Shown in pieces: positions 1 through 4,570 of a stretch of 20,778 nt of DNA. Every line of letters begins with the position of its first letter. The stretch's first letter is position 1. Source of the stretch: a virus. The position numbers were made by a program, and so were the translations under genes. The notes under the pieces are model-generated. The model worked only from the letters and a program-made list of their open reading frames with translations, was not told the origin of the DNA and searched no databases. The stretch is taken from the IMG/VR virus record IMGVR_UViG_3300037264_003480, positions 1 through 20,778 of that record; one strand, given 5' to 3'.

Positions 1-212
1 CGTCTTTCTAGCGGCTGCACATCGATGATGCCTTCAGCATTCAGCGCTTTCCTGGCTGTTTCCAAGATCTTCTTGGCATCCTCCACCTCTGTCTCTGAAC
101 GACAGAAGATGGTGAAGTTCACCGCTGATTCGATCTCATCTTTCGTCATGAGATCTACGTTCGTCCAATCGCCGTTACGAGAGCGAATGGATCCTTGGAT
201 TGTAAGTGGCAT
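1..212 (-). CDS. Hypothetical protein, N-terminal 70 residues, partial
   Basis: A reading frame on the minus strand starts at an ATG whose first base is position 212 and runs off the left edge with 70 codons visible. It is preceded at good spacing by a Shine-Dalgarno-like AAGAGG. The protein begins MPLTIQGSIRSRNGDW and then becomes mixed and charged, with a helical stretch (EDAKKILETARKALNAEG). This composition is far more protein-like than the plus-strand frame across the same bases. I do not recognise the family. No membrane segment or catalytic motif is visible. Its orientation opposite to all other genes suggests it is the first gene of a leftward, possibly early or replication, transcription unit that shares the control region to its right. 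The function is unknown. Confidence 0.75.
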   Translation of the reverse strand, partial: MPLTIQGSIRSRNGDWTNVDLMTKDEIESAVNFTIFCRSETEVEDAKKILETARKALNAEGIIDVQPLER

Positions 213-303
213 GGTATACCTCTTATAGATGGTTAGTTGATGGCGCTCGAATGGCGAGTTAACCCACTCATTCGTGGCCGTGGATTGGGCAGCGCCCAGA
301 GCT

Positions 304-358
304 ATCCTTGACTCTTAAATGAACTTTTTCAACCTGTTTCCCCAACAGAGTCAAGGAT
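304..358. repeat. 12-bp perfect inverted repeat with 31-nt loop
   Basis: The left arm atccttgactct (304-315) and right arm agagtcaaggat (347-358) are perfect reverse complements. Just outside them lie gccca on the left, after a 5-nt insertion, and tgggc on the right, so the symmetry extends imperfectly. The right flank also repeats the ggattgggc found at 282-290. No T-run follows, so this is not an ordinary terminator. A protein-binding site or a structured leader is more likely. Confidence 0.6.
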
Positions 359-417
359 TGGGCGGGTAGTGTAGTGGAGTACCTCACTCACACACTCCGT
401 ATTAACCCTGGACATTG

Positions 418-431
418 GTGATCTACATCAC
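418..431. promoter_or_regulatory. Operator-like dyad GTGAT-N4-ATCAC
   Basis: A perfect 5-bp dyad with a 4-nt centre (gtgat ctac atcac) lies about 80 bases upstream of the candidate rightward promoter. Dyads of this size are typical binding sites for dimeric helix-turn-helix regulators, and the half-sites resemble those of the CRP/FNR type, though the spacer is shorter than the usual six. Function is inferred only from symmetry and position. Confidence 0.3.
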
Positions 432-498
432 ACTATATATGGCCATTCTAGGCTAGTTAAGCCCCTTAAAAAACTTGTTAAATATTTTACAAAAACAC

Positions 499-527
499 TT
501 GCTAATTGACATTTTATTGGTTATATT
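499..527 (+). promoter_or_regulatory. Candidate sigma70-type promoter for the rightward late block
   Basis: TTGCTA (499-504) and TATATT (522-527) are separated by 17 bases inside an AT-rich tract, a good match to the -35/-10 arrangement. Transcription would start near 534 and read toward the accessory and terminase genes. The overlapping TTGACA at 506-511 lacks a -10 element at proper spacing. The Bacteroidota pattern TTG-N19-TAnnTTTG is not present here. Confidence 0.4.
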
Positions 528-600
528 AAAGTACCAGGGTTTCTTTCATATAAACACGCTTGTAAAAGGAATGAGCGGCCTTTATGGGTTATCTTGGTAA

Positions 601-837
601 CGTTACCAGTCTGTATTAGTTAACAAGGGTATATCAAGGCATTCTGGTAGTTCGGCACGTGTCCTCCGGATCTCCGGCACTTGGTCAAAGGGACCCGATC
701 CCCTTACTGCGAAGGGACAGCGAAAGCAGCAGTTCATAGATTTGCTTGAAAAGGGCTATTTTCATAGTCTAATGCCGTTCTATGTTCGTTCGCGGCTACG
801 GCTTAATGCCTCCGCCGCTCATGTACAGACAGATTAA
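601..837 (+). pseudogene. Protein-like open frame without a standard start codon
   Basis: A frame stays open from just after the TAA at 598-600 to a TAA at 835-837, 78 sense codons. Its translation looks like real protein, including WSKGPDPLTAKGQRKQQF around codons 28-45 and a basic tail (YVRSRLRL). It ends 10 nt before the next gene, as an operon neighbour would. Yet there is no in-frame ATG or GTG before position 772, only a TTG at 742, and neither has a convincing ribosome site. It may be a decayed gene, a gene entered by a rare ATA start (631, directly preceded by AACAAGGGT), a frameshifted product, or chance. The central segment vaguely recalls the N-terminal helical region of small DNA-binding phage proteins, but I would not assign a function. 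Confidence 0.35.
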
Positions 838-847
838 GGGTTATTAG

Positions 848-1081
848 ATGCATATTCTCCCCAAAATGGATGGTATTCCGATAGGTGATTCCTTGTGGAG
901 ACAGATAAGCGGCCCTAAGGCCAGACTAAGTGAGGATAATACGATAGTTTATGATTCGTATTCTCCCGAATGGGGTGGTAGGGGCCATAGGAATGTCTGT
1001 TTTTTCTGTTCCACATCTAAGCTTTACTTTAAAGACTACTGCTATGAGTGCTATAGAGACTTCGTCGATATCCCCAGGTAA
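848..1081 (+). CDS. Small zinc-ribbon protein (C-x2-C-x10-C-x2-C)
   Basis: A 77-residue protein starting at ATG 848, with AAGGG seven bases upstream. Its second half carries Cys51, Cys54, Cys65 and Cys68 in a C-x2-C-x10-C-x2-C arrangement, the usual geometry of a compact zinc ribbon. The flanks are aromatic-rich (YFKDYCYECYRDF). The N-terminal 50 residues have no recognisable fold. Such mini zinc proteins are frequent in phage accessory regions and may bind nucleic acid or a host protein, but the sequence does not say which. It is the first gene with a normal start after the rightward promoter, followed by a second protein of similar cysteine spacing that overlaps its 3' end. Confidence 0.65.
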   Translation: MHILPKMDGIPIGDSLWRQISGPKARLSEDNTIVYDSYSPEWGGRGHRNVCFFCSTSKLYFKDYCYECYRDFVDIPR

Positions 1082-1280
1082 ATCCGGGGGAGAAATATGT
1101 GGGCTCTGCTTCAGAGGCGCCTGCCGTTCTGGAGAGGTGGCTTGTAGAGCCTGTATAGATGAAATGAATCAAGAGAGGGGTTATAATGTCAACCTGGATA
1201 CAGGCGAACTACAATATCTTAATCCTAATAGGAATAGCTGGGCTCATAGGCTACGTCGAACAGCACGTTTACAGAAATAA
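1044..1280 (+). CDS. Second small zinc-ribbon protein (C-x2-C-x11-C-x2-C)
   Basis: This frame gives a 78-residue protein if started at ATG 1044, and the frame is open further upstream to 951. Cys19, Cys22, Cys34 and Cys37, plus an extra Cys27, form C-x2-C-x11-C-x2-C, almost the spacing of the preceding gene, so the two may be diverged copies. The C-terminal half is polar and basic (NSWAHRLRRTARLQK). The start is uncertain: no good ribosome site precedes 1044. The gene overlaps the previous one by 38 nt and the next membrane-protein gene by 95 nt, which lowers confidence. In its favour, the cysteine pattern falls exactly where no other frame offers a good gene (1082-1185). Confidence 0.45.
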   Translation: MSAIETSSISPGKSGGEICGLCFRGACRSGEVACRACIDEMNQERGYNVNLDTGELQYLNPNRNSWAHRLRRTARLQK

Positions 1281-1578
1281 CTACAGGGACTATGGCTGGC
1301 ATTTCCTGGGGTTTTTCTCCCCCAGGTATCACCTCCCTAACTTTATCTCCTGGATGCTAGTCTGTAGTCTGGCAGATTATACTTGGTTTATAGGTATATT
1401 TGCCGTTATTGAGGATTTCTGCTACTTTCTTTTTCACCCGACCGATACCCTTGAGAAGGATGACTGGATCTGCCGTATGATGGGCTCTTTCTCAGTCTTA
1501 GGCCTCAGAATTCCCAATGCTTACCTTCTCGGGGGCGCCTTTTCCTACTTCCTTTACAAGATCCCATCATGGATATAG
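1186..1578 (+). CDS. Integral membrane protein, three predicted TM segments
   Basis: A 130-residue protein with a strong ribosome site (AGAGGGG) six bases before ATG 1186. Hydrophobic helices lie at roughly residues 9-24, 54-83 and 103-125. The second contains acidic residues within or beside the membrane (Asp64 and the pair Glu76-Asp77 in AVIEDFCYF), unusual for a simple anchor. The loop between helices 1 and 2 is rich in aromatics and His (YGWHFLGFFSPRYHLP). I do not recognise the family. The gene overlaps the following membrane-protein gene by 10 nt, so the two are probably translated together and may work as a pair. Possible roles are membrane enzyme, superinfection exclusion or lysis control, but none is demonstrated. 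Confidence 0.7.
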   Translation: MSTWIQANYNILILIGIAGLIGYVEQHVYRNNYRDYGWHFLGFFSPRYHLPNFISWMLVCSLADYTWFIGIFAVIEDFCYFLFHPTDTLEKDDWICRMMGSFSVLGLRIPNAYLLGGAFSYFLYKIPSWI

Positions 1579-1982
1579 GTCTGCATGTCATATTGCCTAC
1601 TCTAGCTGGTAAATGGGCCGGAATAACAAAGAAGTACCTTATAGCGATCGGAATTGGAGGGGCTACACCAGACCTTGTCTCAGGCCTGGAACACGTGCTG
1701 TTCTGGTCAGGTATCTGGGAACATAAATGGCTCCTCCGTAGTTATGCCCATTTCACCTACTCTCCCGATGCCTGGGCCATATTACTCCTTCTAGCCCCGC
1801 TATTCCTTCTCATTCCCAGATGGCTGGGGTTGGCATTTTATATAGGGTATGCCTTACATTTCTTTATGGACTATCTATGGCATGATCCGCTAGGTGGGTG
1901 GTATACCTGGGCAACGATCACTAACTACTCAATCTGGGGCTTATTAGTTATATATTATGTTTACCGTCTCCGTAAAGAGTAA
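1569..1982 (+). CDS. Membrane protein resembling DUF457/YdjM-type metal-dependent hydrolases
   Basis: A 137-residue protein with several hydrophobic segments (about 23-34, 69-83, 86-100 and 117-133). Polar residues of the kind that bind metal recur at segment ends: His6, Asp35 (ATPDL), His42, His52, His61 (RSYAHFTYSP), and His97-Asp101-His105 in ALHFFMDYLWHDPLGG. The last motif (H-x3-D followed by a Pro/Gly turn) and the RSYAH-SP segment resemble the YdjM/DUF457 family of membrane-bound metal-dependent hydrolases. I base this on motif resemblance only, and the family's classic HRGxTHS signature is not intact. No clear ribosome site precedes the ATG. It overlaps the preceding membrane-protein gene by 10 nt and the following TerS-like gene by 26 nt, so translational coupling is likely. 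Confidence 0.65.
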   Translation: MDIGLHVILPTLAGKWAGITKKYLIAIGIGGATPDLVSGLEHVLFWSGIWEHKWLLRSYAHFTYSPDAWAILLLLAPLFLLIPRWLGLAFYIGYALHFFMDYLWHDPLGGWYTWATITNYSIWGLLVIYYVYRLRKE

Positions 1983-2769
1983 AGAGTATGATATACTCAC
2001 AAAAGCAGAGGCCGATGAAAAGAACATCCCTTATACACACTGGTCGGTGGCGAAACCTGGGGATTTCGCGCTTTCAGATGATGGACATATTGCCCTATGC
2101 CTATCCAGAAAGACCTACGATGGAGATGATTTCTGCGTCTTCCCAACTACCAGGGGGTTCTATAAGCCTCGCGGGAAGTCAAAAAAGATCAACTTCATCG
2201 GGAATCAGACCTATTGGACAATATCCGGGGATAGCTGGGTTGAACATGAATCCAGAAGAGAGCGAACCAAGCGCATGGTTCAACTGTACGTTAAGATGTC
2301 TATGGCCGGGAAACTTGATCTTGCTGTACTTGGAAAGGTTTATAGGCCCGATCAAGCCATCCCCACTGCCACACTTAGACGGCTGCTAAAACAGGACAAG
2401 ATTAAACGCATGATAAGCGAAGAATTCGACAAGATACTTTCAGAAGTGGGTCTTACTGAGAGGTGGATTTTAGAGAAAATAAAAAAGGCGATGGAGATTG
2501 CGGAGAAGAAGGGTAATCCATTTGCCATGCTAAAGGGCACGGAGCAGCTCTCGGAGCTGCGGGACATGTTTCCAAAGACAAGGAAAATGGATATTCCTAT
2601 TGCTCTCGGTGTTACTCCGGAGCTTGTGGATGCCATGCAGAAGGCCGAGCGCGAACTGGGGGTAGGTAATGCTGAAGATAAGAAAAAAGAAGTTAACGCT
2701 TCTTATGAGATTGTTGACCCCCCAACATCAGAAATTGTTGGCGGAGAAACTGAGGGAAACAAGCCTTGA
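1957..2769 (+). CDS. Probable terminase small subunit with extra N-terminal domain
   Basis: This 270-residue protein lies directly upstream of the large terminase. Small subunits bind the packaging site on phage DNA and regulate TerL. Residues about 1-95 form a separate domain opening with ILTKAEADEKNIPYTHW and then KPGDFALSDDGHIALC, a pattern I associate with uncharacterised phage proteins. Residues about 130-215 are helical. The segment GLTERWILEKIKKAMEIA, followed by AMLKGTEQLSELRDMF, resembles the central helices of small terminase subunits, where the protein oligomerises. The C-terminal 50 residues are acidic and probably flexible. No helix-turn-helix is obvious. The ATG at 1957 overlaps the preceding gene by 26 nt and lacks a strong ribosome site, so the true start may differ. 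The assignment rests on position plus helical pattern. Confidence 0.6.
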   Translation: MFTVSVKSKEYDILTKAEADEKNIPYTHWSVAKPGDFALSDDGHIALCLSRKTYDGDDFCVFPTTRGFYKPRGKSKKINFIGNQTYWTISGDSWVEHESRRERTKRMVQLYVKMSMAGKLDLAVLGKVYRPDQAIPTATLRRLLKQDKIKRMISEEFDKILSEVGLTERWILEKIKKAMEIAEKKGNPFAMLKGTEQLSELRDMFPKTRKMDIPIALGVTPELVDAMQKAERELGVGNAEDKKKEVNASYEIVDPPTSEIVGGETEGNKP

Positions 2770-2848
2770 CTGTAGAACTGAAATCGCCAAAGAGTACATC
2801 GAGGCCCTCATACGAAGAGGTGAGCTGGCACCGGTGTCCATTACATAG
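2705..2848 (+). CDS. Possible 47-aa overlapping small protein
   Basis: A short frame starts at ATG 2705 inside the end of the TerS-like gene and closes with TAG at 2846-2848. Its translation is distinctly protein-like and helical, with a basic-acidic pattern (LLAEKLRETSLDCRTEIAKE, then EALIRRGELAPV). It overlaps the last 65 nt of the upstream gene and the first 83 nt of the zinc-ribbon gene, each in a different frame. No good ribosome site is present. It could be a genuine overlapping gene, the product of a frameshift from the upstream gene, or coincidence. Confidence 0.3.
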   Translation: MRLLTPQHQKLLAEKLRETSLDCRTEIAKEYIEALIRRGELAPVSIT

Positions 2849-3017
2849 AACGATATATGATGTTGATTTAATAGGTGTCCCATACTGTACGACATGCTAC
2901 ATATCCGCTCTCCCGCTATTCCCCGTGAAAGATTCCGATACAGCGGCCAATGTCAGGATGCCGGGCTCTGAGCCGCTTCTTCCTATTCCCATTACTTTGC
3001 CGATACTGATAGCCTGA
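2766..3017 (+). CDS. Third small zinc-ribbon protein (C-x2-H-x13-C-x2-C), TTG start
   Basis: An 83-residue protein starting with TTG at 2766, whose start overlaps the stop of the previous gene (TTGA). A ribosome site GAGGGA lies eight bases before the TTG, which decides this start. GTG at 2820 is an alternative giving 65 residues. Cys24, His27, Cys41 and Cys44 form a C-x2-H-x13-C-x2-C zinc-binding pattern (CPLH, then CTTC). The tail is Pro- and Leu-rich. The stop overlaps the TerL start by one base (TGATG), so it is almost certainly co-translated with terminase. A small zinc protein between the terminase genes could assist packaging, but this is inferred from position only. Confidence 0.6.
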   Translation: MTVELKSPKSTSRPSYEEVSWHRCPLHRTIYDVDLIGVPYCTTCYISALPLFPVKDSDTAANVRMPGSEPLLPIPITLPILIA

Positions 3018-4546
3018 TGAATAAGTACCTTCAATTCCATTCTCCGCAGCATAAAGATATGGTCCAAAAGCTGCTAGGGAATATACTGCTAATGGGAAGA
3101 ACGTGCCTCCCCAATATGTTTACTGTCCCCTCCCCGCCATTTCATAAGGATTTGGCTCGGGCGTTAACAGACCCGACCTTAAGAAAGATGATTTTCATAG
3201 CTCCCAGAGGCTTTGCTAAAAGCTCTATTGTGGCCTGCTTGTGGGTTATGTGGCACATTTTCTTGGAACCAAGGCCGAAGGTGGTGATCCTAGTATCCAA
3301 AACAGAGGGCCACGCAATCAGGCTTTTACTAACAATTAAGAATGCACTGGATTATTCGCTGCCGTTAAGAAATGTCTTCGGGTATTGGGGAGAACACTCA
3401 GCCAAACTATGGCGACAGAATGAGGTAGTTCTCAAAGATGGCACGGCAATTATCTGCCGGGGGACAGGCCAGCAGGTCGTAGGACTGAAACATGGCGACC
3501 AGAGGCCCACTCTTGTTGTTGTTGATGACCCGGAAGACATGGAGAATACAAAAACTGCCGAGGCAATGGAATATAACCTCAGATGGTTATTGCAGGCTTT
3601 GGCGCCCTCTTGGGATCCACAGAGAGGCAGGATATGCGTTATAGGCACTCCGCAGCATCAGAGGTGTATTGTCGAGACTCTCTATGATGCGGAAGGGTGG
3701 TATTCCAGGCGCTGGAAGGCCTTACTTGGTGAACCAATGGGTTCGGAAGGCAGCCTATGGCCGGAGTGGCATAATGTATCGGCTCTGATAAAGGAGAAGG
3801 AGTCCTTGGAGTCTATCGGTAGATTATCGTCATTCTACAGGGAGTATCAGTGCGAGATAGTCGGGGATGAGGATCAGCTGTTTAAACCTAACTACCTACG
3901 ATATTATGATGGCGTGCTCTTTCGATCTGGTAAGTATGGCTTTATGCAGCTTAAGGAAAAGAATGGGGTACAGATCCCGGCGCTTCAGCAGGTGGTCCCG
4001 GTGACAATATTTACCGGAATAGATCCAGCCAGTTCAACCTCCCAGACTTCCGACTACAGTACCATAGTGAGTGTAGCCGTAGACAAGGATATGAATCGGT
4101 ATATTCTTCCCTACTTTCGTAAACGTGTTACGCCCCTGGCCCTAGCAGACGCCATTCTTAGCTACGATAAGAAGGTCAAGGCTGATCGAACCAGGGTTGA
4201 GAGCGTTGGATATCAGGAAATGCTGAGGGAATTTCTTAGATCTCAGGCCTATATTCCAGGACTTGAAATAAAGGAGAACCCCAGAACACAGAAGAGTAAG
4301 CGTCTGGAATCTATGGAGCCATTCTTTTGTCGGGGGAAAATTCATCTTCTTAAGAATATGCAGGAATTAAAAGATGAGTTAATGCTGTACCCAAGAGGAA
4401 AACATGATGATCTCTTGGATGCACTTTATTATTCGATGAAGGGCAACTATCCGCCTACGCATGAATATGTAGAAAATGTAGGTAAATTCAGCGACGAAAA
4501 AGCCGAAGGTATTGAAAACGGCTTTGGCTGGCTGTTTGCTAATTAA
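3017..4546 (+). CDS. terL: Terminase large subunit (packaging ATPase and nuclease)
   Basis: A 509-residue protein with both catalytic halves of a phage large terminase, the motor that pumps DNA into the prohead and cuts it. The ATPase domain shows Walker A at 62-70 (APRGFAKSS), Walker B at 166-171 (LVVVDD) followed by Glu173, and the coupling motif VIGTP at 208-212. The RNase H-like nuclease domain shows Asp336 in TGIDPASS, Glu395 in RVESVG, and Asp464, Asp465 and Asp468 in GKHDDLLDAL. Length and domain order are normal, and all key acidic residues are present, so the enzyme should be active. The ATG overlaps the upstream zinc-ribbon stop by one base. A 23-nt gap separates it from the portal gene. 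Confidence 0.95.
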   Translation: MNKYLQFHSPQHKDMVQKLLGNILLMGRTCLPNMFTVPSPPFHKDLARALTDPTLRKMIFIAPRGFAKSSIVACLWVMWHIFLEPRPKVVILVSKTEGHAIRLLLTIKNALDYSLPLRNVFGYWGEHSAKLWRQNEVVLKDGTAIICRGTGQQVVGLKHGDQRPTLVVVDDPEDMENTKTAEAMEYNLRWLLQALAPSWDPQRGRICVIGTPQHQRCIVETLYDAEGWYSRRWKALLGEPMGSEGSLWPEWHNVSALIKEKESLESIGRLSSFYREYQCEIVGDEDQLFKPNYLRYYDGVLFRSGKYGFMQLKEKNGVQIPALQQVVPVTIFTGIDPASSTSQTSDYSTIVSVAVDKDMNRYILPYFRKRVTPLALADAILSYDKKVKADRTRVESVGYQEMLREFLRSQAYIPGLEIKENPRTQKSKRLESMEPFFCRGKIHLLKNMQELKDELMLYPRGKHDDLLDALYYSMKGNYPPTHEYVENVGKFSDEKAEGIENGFGWLFAN

Positions 4547-4555
4547 GGTTTTATT

Positions 4556-4570
4556 TAGTATATTATACTA
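4556..4570. repeat. AT-rich palindrome overlapping the portal start
   Basis: The bases tagtat-att-atacta form a perfect 6-bp dyad ending on the first base of the portal start codon, in the only gap between the terminase and portal genes. The portal gene lacks a clear ribosome site here, so the element could affect translation or bind a regulator. AT-rich dyads of this size can also arise by chance. Confidence 0.3.

Larger units (their letters stand above)
213..600. promoter_or_regulatory. Divergent control region between leftward and rightward gene blocks
   Basis: These 388 bases hold no credible gene on either strand. They separate the leftward gene at the window edge from the rightward genes. 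Seen directly are a GC hairpin (gggcagcgccc, 287-297), a 12-bp inverted repeat (304-315 with 347-358), a 9-bp direct repeat ggattgggc (282-290 and 355-363), a short dyad (418-431), and an AT-rich tract from about 470 to 550 with a sigma70-like promoter. The arrangement fits a divergent promoter/operator region. A replication origin is an alternative I cannot exclude. Confidence 0.6.

Noticed and set aside
25-228. Plus-strand frame of 67 codons at the left edge
   Set aside because: The opposite strand gives a better protein with a ribosome site, and this frame has no plausible upstream signal or neighbour.
506-534. TTGACA as a -35 element
   Set aside because: No -10-like hexamer at 16-18 bases. 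The overlapping TTGCTA/TATATT pair at 17 bases is better.
640-710. Possible tRNA or structured RNA (ggtagttcggcac, ccggatctccgg)
   Set aside because: No acceptor stem, anticodon arm or GGTTCRA T-loop can be fitted, and the short dyad alone is not enough.
1988-2389. Plus-strand frame of 133 codons with AAAGAG before its ATG
   Set aside because: It lies wholly inside the TerS-like gene in another register and has an unnatural composition. The TerS-like frame is longer and fits the terminase context.
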